Shown here: one piece after another, positions 23,671 through 37,600 of the stretch
Layout of the letters: each line of letters starts with the position of its first letter
Numbering within the stretch: the stretch's first letter is position 1
NCBI RefSeq assembly: GCF_040581485.1
Contig: NC_090133.1
Coordinates: forward strand, 28,980,139 to 29,044,138
Length of the DNA stretch: 64,000 nucleotides
Direction: 5' to 3'
Origin: Linepithema humile
Lineage: Eukaryota > Arthropoda > Insecta > Hymenoptera > Formicidae
Notes under the pieces: model-generated
Told to the model about the DNA's origin: nothing
What the model saw: the letters and a program-made list of their open reading frames with translations, nothing else
Databases searched by the model: none
Position numbers and translations under genes: made by a program

Positions 23671-26600
23671 CCGTCCCTTTGCCACCGGCGAAAATCGATG
23701 CCAGCATCAATGCACGATTCTATGTACATACAATGCGATACGCTGATCTATCATGCGTAATGTAATGCATACGGCGATGCACGAATCACGATAAAGCAAT
23801 CGACAGCATTTTCGTTCGAAAAGATGAAGGCACATCGTCCGGAATAATCGGTACATTTGCTACACGATTTCGCGGAGTAAATGCGGGACCGCGGAGAAGT
23901 TTCCATCATTTCGGTAATACAATATGCCGCGCGAAACGATCGTGGGAACTTGAGGGCTGTGACGCCTCGAGATGAGTGCGAAACGGGTGGGAGAAGAAAG
24001 CGAGGATTGTTGGCAAGGTGAGTGGTAAGTTACGAGAGATGACGACCGAGCTCTCGCGAACGCGTGTACGTCGAAAGCGAACTAACGAGGACGCGTCGGG
24101 GAGAAGACAATGCCGTCCCGTTTGTATTTTTAGCACCTCGTCTGGCGCGTCAGCGCGAATTGGAAATATGCAGCGCGAATGGATCAAAGAGAGAAGCGAT
24201 TCCCTCGTTGCGATTCAAGTACTTTGCGATATCGCCGGATTTGTACGAGACAGAGAGGGATCACCGTAAACGAACATACAATGTCGAGTTTTCCGTGTAT
24301 CTTCTCTATTTGCAGTTCTACCTGCAATTTGGAATTTTTTTCACTGTGAAAATTTCGAGCTGCAAATTGTTTTCGCACCGTTGGCGATTGAAAATTTAGG
24401 AATTCAGGAAAATTAAATTCAGGGAATGCCGATAAATAATGAAATATTATATTCGAATAGATTTTACTTTCAAAGAAGTTTAATTCTTTGAGTCTCGGAG
24501 TTTGATTAAAAGTTATAGCTTACATTACTTATTATTATACGATTGTAAAATATAATTTTTTTGAATCTATATCATGTGCAATTGACGCAAAAAAATCAAA
24601 TTGTTAATTAATAATATTTCTAATATTACAAAATGGCATCAAGTGACTGCTATTTTGAACTGCCACCATTAGTATAATTCCGGTGTTTTTCACCCTCGAT
24701 TGTTGCTGCGAAAGTCGTTGCTAATAACTTGCGCTCGGTTTATATATGTGCGAAAAGAAAGGCACTCGGCGACAAAACATGACGGTGGCGTAAAGAACAT
24801 CGTATAATATATATATGCATCATTATGCGAGCAAGCGCGGGAGAAGTGTGTCAAGCGGAATTTTTTCCGTTTCTTTCTACCCACGTCTCCTCCGTTCACC
24901 GAGCTTTGCGAGTAATAGTTCCGTTTACCGCCAGGCCTGCAAGTGTCTGTCAATTCGTTGAGCAAGATTTGCTCCCGCAGTTAGCGGGCGCGATATTTGT
25001 TCGCGCTTCGATATGCTTCGAAACGCGAAGCACCCTTCATCTCGATGAAGCCGAAGCGACGGATCTATAATTTCACAACTGAGAGGCGCTTTTTTGCCGC
25101 GTTGTCCTCAATTTTGCGGCAGCGAATTCCCGTACTCGAAACTCGTACTCCCGTTCGAGACTCACGCTCGTTTGCGCGCGTTTGTTAACGGCGCAATTTC
25201 ATCCCGATTTTACATCTGTGATTAAAAATGCGCGAGACCGTTTTGCTTCTGCGTGCGAGATTAATCCAGCGCTTCCAGATGAGAGCATCCGCTTGTAATG
25301 AACGTGCGATACGCGGCGCTTTGGCGGATTAATAAAGAAATCTGATTACGCTATCGCGGATTACACTTATCTCGCGAGCTCCTCGCGTCGCGTAAAGTCG
25401 TACGCTCCGTCGCCAAATTGACGCCGCACTCGGTGAAATTTGCTTTCGCTTGCGTCCCCTCCCCCGCCTGTTCGCGAGAAATATCGCCTCTCTCGGCAAA
25501 AGTCGAGATTCAATTACAAAGCGAAATCGAATTTGAAAGCGTTTGTCTTGCCCGACAGTCGGCTCTCGTCCGAAAGCGGAGACGAGCTCTCCTCGCGCAA
25601 CGTCCATCTCGACGATTACCGAGGGCTTTACGCAGCTCATTAGATTTTTAACATTTCGCTCGGCAAACGATGTATCAAATAAACGTGCACGAAAAATTGC
25701 AGAAACCCTCCTCGCAGAAAGCTCTCTGTTTACGAGTAATCTCCACTCCCGCTCAACGAGAAAATTTGTTTTTATCCTGAGTAGTTTTCCCTTAAGTGCA
25801 CCGCAAATTATGCACCAATTTCCTCGCTAATCGACAAGTGGGCAAATCAGCGTCTTCCTTTGCGCGATTTTATTCTAAATTCGAGATGTCTCTTTCCTCG
25901 AAGATGTCCCTTTCCTCAATTTGCGACAAAAGTCGATTTTGGGATTCTCTTCGTTTAATCTGCAAAAATATTTTCACAGATTATCCGATTTCATTCCATT
26001 TTTTCAATATTTTTCCTCTTATAGAATATTTTTACTCACATCTCTCTATCGTATTTTCACGTAGTTATTATTTAAATTGTTTTTAAATGTATTTATAGTA
26101 TAACTATTATTTTATTGTCTAATTTTATATTTTTTATAGGTATTTTTTTCAGTTATTATCTCTGTATATTTTTGCATAGTTATTATTTAAATTGCTTTTA
26201 AACATGTTTACAGTTATTATTTACCTTTTATATTTTGTATTTTTGTTAGGTTGAGCAAGCCGGTAGTGCTTCGAAAACATTGCCGATAGTTGCGAAATAA
26301 AAATGTTGCTCTCGAAACATTTGCATCTCGTATAATGCAATGTCGTTGCGTCGATTCGCCGGTGAAATCCGAGTAAAAGAGCGCAGGCGTCGTTGACGGC
26401 TAGATAATTCATAATGTCGAAGCGCGTATACTTGTCACTTCACCGTACAGAAATTCCCTTGGGTATTCCTCTGCAAGACCTTCTTATTACCTCTTCTCTT
26501 GACTACTTCTCTCTTTTGTCCCGGCATCTCATTTTCCTCCGGAAATTCTGAGCGCCGAGGAACCGCGTAAGGAGTCTTTTAACGCGATTGGTTTCGCTCG

Positions 26601-27924
26601 CGCGATGTAACGTTTTCAGGTATCATTCTCGATTCTTTTCGGAGAATAAGAGTGCGCGCAATTTGTCGAAATCACGCTGTATACGTGATAAATCGACCAT
26701 CAAATAAAAATCAATGTGTTTTTCACATTGCAAAATTGTATATTTATCTTTGATGTGAAAAATATTACCGAGTTATTTTGGAAGTGATATAAAAATATAC
26801 CAGTCGATAAAAATTTCATTAATGGAAAAAAAAACGTATTCGATATTTCCCACGCTCCGTTTTGCTCTGCTGTGCCTTCACCAGAAGATCTTTTAATTTT
26901 GCGGCTAAAGCTGCCCCAGAGATACTTGCCGTAGCGAGCGAACGCGGAAGATCACGTGGAATAAAAACGAATTGCCGTCCTCGGCGTAACGTCGTATCGT
27001 CACGGTCGTTTCCGTATAGCGGGGGATACTTTTAATTTTCGGTCAAGAAATGGACACGAGAGGGACGGGCGAGAGTTTTTTTCCGAACTAAGTGGCGTCC
27101 CCGAACGAGTCCGATGCTCTCAAGATCCTATAATCCTGAAAGCGTCCTTCTTCATGTAGACGAAGGGTGGCCCCTTTTATTCCTCGTCCATCCGGAAAAG
27201 AAGGAGGATTAGAGGATAACTTACACGCATAACCTTTCCGCTTCTTTTAGTCCTGGAGATCGTTATTAGCAACGTTTACACAGCTAATTTACGATCCCGA
27301 AAATTCTAACCTCCTGCGATTAAAGTAGAAGTAAATTTATCCCGCTTTCCCGTTTTGATGCATGAATATCCCACTTGTGCCGAATTGCATTTGAATGACA
27401 GGTTTTTCGATTAAGCGGAATTTTTCTCAATAAAATTCTCAATTTCCCATTTCAAAATATATTTGTAACTAATTCTTAAATTAAAGTTTTGTTAGAATGA
27501 AATTCGTTTAAACATTAATTCTCTCGTAACCGAGTTGCGTATTTTTTGCTCGCAGACTTTTGAAACTAAAAAAATACAGGTACGCCAAAATAAATAAATA
27601 CGTAAATAAATAAATGAATGAATGAGCGATTTTATTGTTTCTCACTTTTCGTTTGATTTTCGAGAAATATTTTGGGACATATTTGTTTATTGAATTCTGA
27701 ATTAAAATTGCTATTGGAAAAATTGTAATAAAAAAATAGGTGGGACATATTGTACAATCACGCTGGTCACAAAAGAATTAATAAAAAATAAGGCCTCGCG
27801 TATCAATTCGATACAACTTTGTTCAAGAACAAGAATTGCTCTGAATATTCTTATGCAATATAGTGTCAAAGTTTTACAATGTTCCAATATTTATAAATAA
27901 TCCGCGGACAACGATAAAGTGATG

Positions 27925-27944
27925 AAAAAAAAAAAAAAAAAAAA
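27925..27944. repeat. Poly(A) tract
   Basis: Twenty consecutive A residues in non-coding DNA. Confidence 0.95.
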
Positions 27945-29537
27945 CCGATGAAGATGCATCTTGCGAGATGCACGAACCGATAGAACGGTTTCTACGAAAC
28001 GTTTCGGACGCAACGAAAACGACTTTGCGAAAATAATTATATCCGGCGTTAAGTAATGAAAGCGGGATATACACAAGTTTTGGAGTGGAACAATCGAACA
28101 TGCGACCACGGATGGAAAGCCGCTTCTAACTTACGCTTCGCTCTTCCTTAATGTCCCCAAGCCGCGCACCTGGGCGCTATGTCGTTTCTCACATGGAGCG
28201 CGCTCGGTTGGAAAAAGCGCCGAGAGCCGATAAAGCTCTCGCGCTCGCTCGCTCGAAGCCGAGAAAATAACTTCAAATAGCACAATGCAACCCACCTTGA
28301 GATCTCCCGCGTTTATTCGTCGTGCGAACGTATTTCGTATTTTACCCGCTCACTCGCCCATGACGAAACGCAGTATCGGCTGAAAGCGAGATCTCGCATT
28401 ATTTTGAATAATTGCGATTTCAATATTTCTCATGTGAATAGAACGCGATATTATTTTGCGAACGAGCGCGCGAGGAAAATTATAACTCATTAATCCGTCC
28501 GTCCTTTCAGCCCAATCAGGTTGCGTATTGCGAAAATTTGAAAGAAAGGATTATACGCGGACGTGGATTGCGAATTTATATTTTATTTCGCAGATAACTC
28601 ATCGGAGTATCATATGTCGACAAGAATAATAAATATGTCATCGTAATATCAAAAATATAATTTTAAGTGAAAAGCATAATATGCAGGAAGTTTCAAAATT
28701 CGCGGATGTTCTTTCAATAACGCATTCTCCGGACAATTTCGAGTGTTTCTCAGCGAAAATGTCATGGGAGATCATTATTCATCGCATCCTTGCAATTTTC
28801 AACATTATATATCTTTTTAATTAAGCTGTCTAAATTAAAATTTTATTAAAATCCGCTTGACGTTTGTATAAACTTACTTTAGTGTTTCTAAATCCACCAC
28901 TAAAGTGTTTCCCACATATTAAGGCGTTCCCCACATGTCGCCCGGAGGGTCGTCGCGCGGCCGGAAACGTTGAAAGAAAAATATAAGGAAGGGAAGAAGA
29001 GAAAATTTACGAGGAGAGCGCAGAAGTACCCTTTTTATCCTTATAAGAGGACCTCTTACAGGAGGGATCCTTACTTTCGTTCGCAAATGAGGTACAAGCG
29101 GCGAGATAAGAAGGGGAGACCCAGCGGGTGAAACTTGGCCGTATATAGGGCGAATAAAAGGCGATCATGAACGATAGAAATCCCGCAGGATGACCGATAA
29201 ACTCAAATCGAAAATGTTCCCCCATCTTGATTGTATTCAGCGGATACACAAGACGGAATCTTGAAACACGGAAATTCACCGAACGACAACGAGAGACCGG
29301 TCGCTGCGATTCAAAAATTCGGTTTGCTCTCCTCGTGTTTGCAATTTCACAGGATTCTCCATTGCGCGGATTACTAATTTTTTACAAGAATTCATTTTTA
29401 TGAGAAAAATAATATTCAAGAGAGTAGATCCTATTTTGAAAGTTTAATGATGTTATCTTTTGACTCTTCTATGTTAATCAGTGATATAATATTTTTTAAA
29501 GCGTGATATATATTTTATACCATAAAACAAGAATAAC

Positions 29538-29722
29538 ATTTTATATTTTACCACACAGAAATTTATGATTTTTACTATAAAATATAAAAAAAGTGTGCAA
29601 TATTATTCCAAAATAATATTGCACACATACATACATATTTTAGAATAATATGTATAATAATTTTTTTTTTAAATTCCCCAAAATATACCACATTTTTATG
29701 CTTTCGAAATACTTCCTTTATA
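29538..29722. repeat. Dispersed AT-rich repeat, copy 2, with perfect hairpin
   Basis: Related to 19738-19875. It contains a perfect inverted repeat, arms 29593-29607 and 29612-29626 (15 bp, core TGTGCAATATTATT) with a 4-nt loop, not present in the first copy. Confidence 0.55.
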
Positions 29723-30248
29723 AAAGAAATACATAATTCAGTTCTTGCTCTTTCTCTGGAAAATAAAGATTTGTAAATTTTTAAGATTCTCGGCACAGAA
29801 AGTATTTTCGTGAAATTTTCCTATCGAAAGATAATATTTAGCCGCTTGCATGATTTTCCGCACTGTGCGATTATTCTACGCGTCGCATCGCGCTCTTTGA
29901 TGCTCCCGCATGCATAATATCGTCAAAGCGCACGTGACGCGATAAAATTAAGATAAAGCCGGCCTGAATATATCGAGTTCCATGGAAAAGCGAAAGTCGC
30001 CCGAGAGCGCGCGCGGTCGCGCTTGTAAAATAAATCGATACCGGGCTGTTCTTGCGTTCGATCGCGCCCGCTCTCGTCCACGCACCGTAAATTTCACATC
30101 CACCTCTTCCCCTCTGCAGCGGTACCCCGTGTTAGTTACAGGATTGTTGTCGAGGATACAAACAACGGATCCGTTCGACGGAATATGATACATCGCGCTA
30201 GCTAGTATACGCGTTTTAATTAACTTCGTCAAACGAGCGAAGCACTCT

Positions 30249-30252
30249 CCCC

Positions 30253-30286
<34 letters not shown>

Positions 30287-30315
30287 TTATCTCTCTCTCT
30301 CTCTCTCTCTCTCTC
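30249..30315. repeat. (CT)n microsatellite
   Basis: Nearly perfect CT tract with a few interruptions. Confidence 0.95.
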
Positions 30316-31951
30316 CTCCCTCTCTCTATCATGTTTGTAGTGAACGTCACGATTCCGTTAACTCCACACGCGAGAGTCGGTTAAATAAACTTTTCGATTG
30401 AGGCAGCCAGCCCGGCGAATTAATTGCAAAAACGCGCGGCCTCGCCGACACGTCGCCGTACGCGACTTTTCCCGGAAGCCACGTTTCACTTCTGACGACG
30501 AACGATGTGTTTTTCTGCCATAGCCACTCGGTGGAAACCCCCGGAAAAACTCACCCCACGGATCGCAAGCACGCACTCTCGCATGCACTACGTTCGAATT
30601 TTACCAGAGAAAGTCAACAAGTAAAGGAGAACATTCGAGAAAAGAAAAATAAATATTGCAACTTATTGCCATTTCTGTTGGCCACTCTTTCAGTGAACTT
30701 TGATGTATCGAAACCATCGCTTTTCAAGCTTCTGATTTTTGTTCTGGGAAAACAATTTTGCATGCAATGACTCTTGCACTCGTTTCAATAACTTTTTTTA
30801 TCTAAACAAATATCAATTCATCATTTTGCAACAGAATCACATTTTTCAACAATTTTCCACGTCTCTTAGACTCGATTTTAGGCTCCGTTCTTTTTAATTT
30901 ATTAAGAGAAGCGCTAGCAAATTTCTTCGCAGATGGGATTATTAAGGTAGTAGCAAGAGCGGGGACGCAAGACCAAAGCTTTCTTCTTTCACAAAGGAGG
31001 AAGTTTCAGAAGCTTGGAAAATGATAAACCAAGCGCATCGAAATCGAAGAAGATTATATAAAAATGTAATCAGAACGAAATTCTTGTAAATTGCAATGAA
31101 AAACTTTTCCTTCTTCTAAAGAATACGCTTTTCTCTTTATTTCTTGATTATTTCTCATGCATTCGAGTGAAGGAAGAGGAGAACGCACTTGTAGTACGTC
31201 GTCGCGTCGCTATTTCGGCTTCTTGCGACGCGGCCGCGCGGTTTGCGCGAATTAGAATAGAACTTAATTAGTGCGGCGACGCGACTACACGATCTACTCT
31301 ACTCTCGTCTCGCTTAATCGCAGCTCGGGCATCTCTCTTTGCGTGCGACGAATAAATCTATTACACGTGAGCGAGCTCCGCTTCTTGGTCTTGGCGAACC
31401 GTGCCTCGGATTCGGGGCGAACGTAGTTACTGCGAGCTCTTGGCTCTTCGAGGGGCCAAAATAACTTCTCGACGCTCTAATCGCAACAGCCTCGACCGCT
31501 AGATTTCAGTACGGGACAAGTATTTTTCTACAAAACCTGCGGGCTGAGTAATGTTTTCGATAAAACAATCCTCTCGCTGCAGGATATTATGTGTTTTAAT
31601 GGAATCACGTGGGTGTTTGCATTATTTTTCAAGATCCGAAATGTTTTTCTGAAACACCGAACCGCGGAATATCGCTCGAAAAACTTGTGCATTGTATCTC
31701 TTAATAAGTAGAGAATTACATATATTGTAGCAATTAAAAAATGTATAAGAGCCAAGCGCAATCGACAAAATTATAATTGGATACACTGACAATTAGACGT
31801 CTATCCGCTTTAATATACTTGGAAATCTATTAACTGATATTTATTGCTCTACGTTTGAAAAGAGAACCACAGAAAGCGAGTCAATTATGTTTTCTATAAA
31901 TATCGATAATCAATAATGAAAAATTCGGAGCAATAATGTCTATAAATTTAG

Positions 31952-31973
31952 ATATATATATATATATATATAT
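31952..31973. repeat. (AT)n microsatellite
   Basis: About eleven TA units followed by a T run. Confidence 0.9.
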
Positions 31974-34600
31974 TTTTTTTAATATTGTTATATTTTTAAA
32001 TGACTGGCTACAATTACATTTTTATTTAATTGCTGACAAATAAATATTTGTAAGCAATTAAATTTTTCTAAATTTCTTTAATAATTTGCGGGTAAATAAA
32101 TAAGGCATCTCAAACCAGAGATCGATATTTTTCTTGCATTTTTAAGCTCTTCTTAATAAGACTATCGAATGCACGTCAAAGGAGCCTTTATTTTTCGTTT
32201 ATTTTGTCAAATATTGCAAGTTATTTGAAAAATATAGAGATCCGCACGATGTTTAATTTTGATGGAAAACTCACATTATGGATAACCATGAGAAATTTGC
32301 CATCCGTTATTCTTTTACTTGCTATGTAACTCTGTGGAATTCGCCTGTCGCCGAAGCTGCATCATCTGATAGTTGTCTCTTTCTTTCACGCGAGATAGAA
32401 TAACGCGAGATAAAATAAAATTTTGATTGCGAGATATCAGGAAAACGTAGCGGACAGGCGAGAAACCGCGCGCCGGACGAGAGAAGAAAAGTCGTCCAGC
32501 TCGAAGGGAGAGAACGAATTCACTCAGGCTCAAGGCGGAAATGTAGTTAGATTTTTGCTACGTCATGTGGGAAGAAAGAGGAAGATCGAAATAACGAAAG
32601 AAGTAAAGGATGAAACTCAGAAAAGTGGTGAGAGCTTGACGGTATAACGAAATTTACGTTTAATCCGTCCGAAAAGAAGATTCCGAGGGAAATTTTAGCT
32701 GACATCTTTCTCTTTTCTCTTTTATTCCCGCTCGTGTTTCTAGAGAGAAATCCGATATCGCATCTTTTTTAAAAACGACGTGATAAGAAGCTTATCGTTT
32801 TTATTTTTAAACTAATTGTAGAACTTTATCATTATTTATTAATTGTCACGACAAATAATCATGAAACATCTTCATTACGGATAAATTTTTTTGTAGCCTT
32901 CCTCTGCCTTCCTCTGTCACTTATATCCTTCTCAGTTCTTAGCGGAGTTTTAATTTCCAGCGACAAAATAAATATCCGCATTCATCCACTTATAATCCCA
33001 CGCGAAAAGGAGATTCCGGGAGAATTTTTGTCAGTTGGCGCCGTCGTTTTTTCCCTCCTCTTATTTCTCGCGCAGGCCGGCGCTCTCTATTATTCGCCGC
33101 GAAACGCGGCGCTGGGTCAGCAAGATAAATCAGGTTCTCGATGACAGGAAAAATCTCGGCAGAGGCGGAGAATCAACGAGATTATGACTTTAACTATCCC
33201 TCTCCCCGCCTGATGAATACAGAGATTAAACACGCTCTCGTTCCGTTCTACAGAATGTCTCAAATTTATCGCGCTGTCTCGCATCTTTTAATGAATCAGA
33301 ATAAACAACAGTTTTCATCAAATATTATTTTTTTAAAGCAAGTCGAAAATCGTTAAAGAATCTCTAAAAATTAAGTTCCGAACGTTCCGAGAGCGCACAG
33401 AACACGTACATTTATATTGTAAATCTTTTTTTATTCCTCCAAAAGTTCCGAACTGTGCTTAAATAATGCTCACATCATCGATCGATGCAGGCATAATTAG
33501 GCGCTCGCGCTTGTTCTTCTCCAACATTTCCGCCATCTCGATTTGCCCTAATTACATCATTAAGCGCCTCACTTGATACATTGTTGCTGTTTTTCGTCGT
33601 TTCAGCCTGGCTTCCTTAACCCGATGATTAAACGAGAAAATCAATTCCTCAAAGCTTTTTTATATTCCGTTCACAATCAATATATTTAATTTTTTGTACT
33701 TTATAATAGAAGAACCACTAACGATAGTAAAAAAATCACGTGCGCAGATCGTTTAGACCTAAGCTCAATTCTATGTATTCCATCACCTATGAATTTCGCC
33801 TTTTTCGTCTAACTTCTCGTACGCTCGCTATTATAGCGACAGCGATCGCCTCAAGGGACACAGTAATTAAGGTCTATGATTAGAGTTAATAATTCGAATA
33901 TGTGACCCAAACCCCTCCGGTCCTTCCTCACTCGCCCTCCCTTTTAATAGCTCCGCGATATTAGTCGACGTGGCGCGCTGCCGGTGTCGTCTGATTTCAA
34001 GAGTTTCCAAAACACTCAGGGAAAAAGCATGAAAGCAAACGGAATTGTTACTCGTGCAAACGCCAGAAGGCGAGTGCGACGACAAAGCAATCGATCACCG
34101 CAATAAAGCAATCGCACGGTGACGCCCGGAGGCGTGTTGCCGTTACGTTTACAGAAAGACTGCGCGGAGCGTGCATCTGTTCGTTTGTTTGATGCACGAA
34201 ACAGTCTTTCTCCCGTCCGGCGATTACTGCGAAACACCACGAATCGTGGATTAAAGCGACCCACCGGAAATGAATTTACCGCGCAAACGCATCTTGAACC
34301 ATTCGTCTCGCTTCTCCCATGCGCTGTAAGACAATTTAATTGCGAATCGTATGTTAATAAATTTTTCTAGCGAAAAACTCAATTACGCGCAACATTTCCC
34401 TCCGCATTTAAAAATCGATGCTTATCGGAAAAACTGAGAGGCAGAGAGAATTTCTCCATTTAAGGGTTAATCGACAAATGCGGAAAAGCCGGGGTTCGAC
34501 CAGACCGGTCCGAGTGGATCACGCATCGCTCTTGCTGCGGACGTGCACCCATCTACGTGGTGCCTCCGTGGAGGCAACCGGTGAGATACTCGGTCCAACA

Positions 34601-34602
<2 letters not shown>

Positions 34603-34639
<37 letters not shown>
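34603..34639. repeat. (CT)n microsatellite
   Basis: About 18 CT units inside a CT-rich region. All frames remain open, which produces the Ser-Leu-rich frames of 34418-34925. Confidence 0.95.
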
Positions 34640-34646
<7 letters not shown>

Positions 34647-37600
34647 TCTCTTTGTGCCTCTCTCTCTCCTCATCCCGATCCCCGCGCCGACCTCTACGCC
34701 TCCGACTGCTGCTCGACTATCGATTGCGAACCGCCAGGGCCACGAGAAGGCACCCCCTCTCCCCCCCTCCTTCCCCCTCGGCATCCTCTTCCTCTCTCGC
34801 TCCGAATCTCTCTTCATCTCTCGCACGCTTGTGCTAACTCGTTACGCGGTGCTACCGCGTTTCCTACCGCGCTGTACACCAGCGCGCCCGTCTATAGAGT
34901 GGCTTATGTACCACTACGCGCATAAATTCCAATTAAGCGTGGTCCGCGCTACCGGCGGGGCGGAATTCCTTCCTAGTCGTCGCGCCGATGAATATCCGCT
35001 CGATGCGCACGATGGACCACCCTCTCTCGCTGGATCACTCCGGAAAGCTGTTGTCGATGTCGCTTTTCAAAGCGCATCCTCTAATCTTCTAATAGGCGGC
35101 CGATCGCGGATTCGCGCGCAAGAAAGGCACGAAGAGCGCGAAAAAGCGAGATGCTAATGACATCAAGCTCGCAAGGATTTTATTGTCTTACTTTTATTTC
35201 AAATCTTATTACTCTGATTTGGATTTTTATGCTTTGGTTTTTTTTTTAATTTTCATAATAAAACTTTAATACAAACTTTTTCCCTCACGAGGATGAATTT
35301 TCTCGTGGTTATAATAAATAAAAACTCACCCTGGTTTTACAACTTATAATAAATTTTATACAACATTATGTATTACATGTGCAATTAATTAATCGCGTTT
35401 GTTCATTTTATTCAAACTTTGTTTCATCAAAGCTTCAATTTAGATACTTAAAATAGATAATCAACAAATCCGGGGGAAATAATGAAGTCCCGTTGTGTTT
35501 TCGCCGGGAAAAAGTCGACTGAGATTCGATCGGGAAATCTGCAGTTGATTAAACGGCACAATAAAGTAGGGCACGCGTTGAATAATTCCGTTACGTTGCA
35601 AATTCCATTACATTTCATTAGCGTGCAACTTAACAACATTTTTCATCGGGCGCCATAACCAACCGCATCGGCAGTATAGCAGCGGCGCGTTACCCCGCGT
35701 CGAGCGGTTAATCGGGCCTCAAATGCTAGAGCCGGCCTGGAGAACGGCGCCAGGAGCCGTGTATTACGCGATACCATCGGTCCCCCCTTCGAACTATGGC
35801 TATAGCGGGACCGACTATACATAGCGCCGCGCTCCGCGCACAAATTCCAATTAAACGCCCGGAATTCCTTTCGCATGCCAATTGATTATTACGATAATGT
35901 AACTGCGACGAGGTCGTGTATAATGCGTATCCCCCGGCGGGAGTTGTCGTCACAGAAGTATCCTTACATTTGACAGTATGTCTACGCTGCAAGCTTGTAA
36001 ATGGAATGACATTTGCGCGCATAGATCGCATATCTAACATACCGCAACGTATCGTGCGATTGTAGATGATGCGACAGAGGTGGAAATGATCCTCTTACTA
36101 TTGCTCGACGATTTGATATCATTTGATGAATTTTTTAACTGTAAATTCATCTTTCATTGCAAATGCGATTATTCCGATAATTATTTTTATGTTATTTTTG
36201 ACGATTATTTCTGGATATTTTCAATGTCGTACACAAGATAATGAAATTAAAGAGTCGAATGCTCTCTTGCTCTTCTGCGAAAAAACAATTAAATCAATTT
36301 GATTTTTAATTCGTTATTTTAACATTAAAACTTAAAACGTTAATATTAATTGTCCAATATTTTGTTTTAACATTAAATGTCACGCAAATAGTGGATCTTT
36401 ATAAATACATGTCGCTCAAATTTAGATCGATATTGATGCAAATACATATATTGATTGTGAATTGATATCCTTTGAGGGACGACAAGCTTAAGAATCGATG
36501 TCTAGAAAAAATGTGACAGTCGGATAATCTCTCTTTGCACAGCAAGGTTTATCTAGCAAGCGAAAAATCGTATCGATATTGGAAAATCATTTATTCCGTC
36601 TATCTCGCGTGACAGGCGCGCACCTCGACTTTTGACAGACCCGAATCGCTGCCTTGCCATGTAGAGTTGTAGACAGCCTAATGCATTTCGCCCCGAGGCT
36701 GACTTAGGCTATACGTCAACGTCACGATGCTTTATGCATAATATATAATACACAGCCTGGGCGCCCCATCCAATATTTTGACACGAAAGTGGCGTGTGAT
36801 CTAAATTATTAAAAGTTGATTTCACTAGGCGACCATTTTTTTTCGAGCTCGCATACGTAAGTGAGGAGCAAATGGAATACGTATTTAAAATTTACTTAAA
36901 AAATTACACACACGAATAACGTACAATTAAAAATATAAAAGTTTTATGTAGTTTAACGATCGTGGTTTTAAGCTCGTATAATGAAAATGAAAATATTAAT
37001 AGTTTATTCAATTTAATAATTATATGTAACTCTCTCTCTAAATTCGCACGATAAGGAGATGTGGCATATATATCTTATTTTAAATTTGACAGCCGAGTGG
37101 TATGTCGTCACAGATATTAAATGATAAATTGAGTGGACAATTTTTAAGCTCCTTTATTAAAAACGCGAATAAAACGAAAATAGCATTTTATTTTCACGTT
37201 AATAATTGGATCACGTTCCGCCATGAATGTTTTAACTCGCTAAAATCGAGCGGACGAAAATTCGGTCCGCCCGTACATGTCCTCCGCGGTTATTTCGCGT
37301 CCTACATTAAAGAATGTTCCTGGATTAACATCCGCCGCGCGCGAAATCTGGCTCAATTGCAAAACTAAATTAATCCTCTCGTTTTTAATTAATACGAGTG
37401 CGAGTTAAACGCGCCTGTTTACGCGCCCGAATAAAAATCCGTGAGTCTCTCTGTCGCCTCACGCTCGGCCGCTCGCATTACGGCGACGCCGCAATGGTCG
37501 ATCGCGCGATTACGCGATATCAGCTCACGCGTAAATTTCAATTAAACGAAAGCTCTTAGCCGACTAATATCCGACCAATAGAACGTGTATGGCACGGTGC

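Noticed and set aside
34418..35157. Open frames of 120-167 codons
   Set aside because: Run through a (CT)n tract; composition follows the repeat and there is no recognisable protein.
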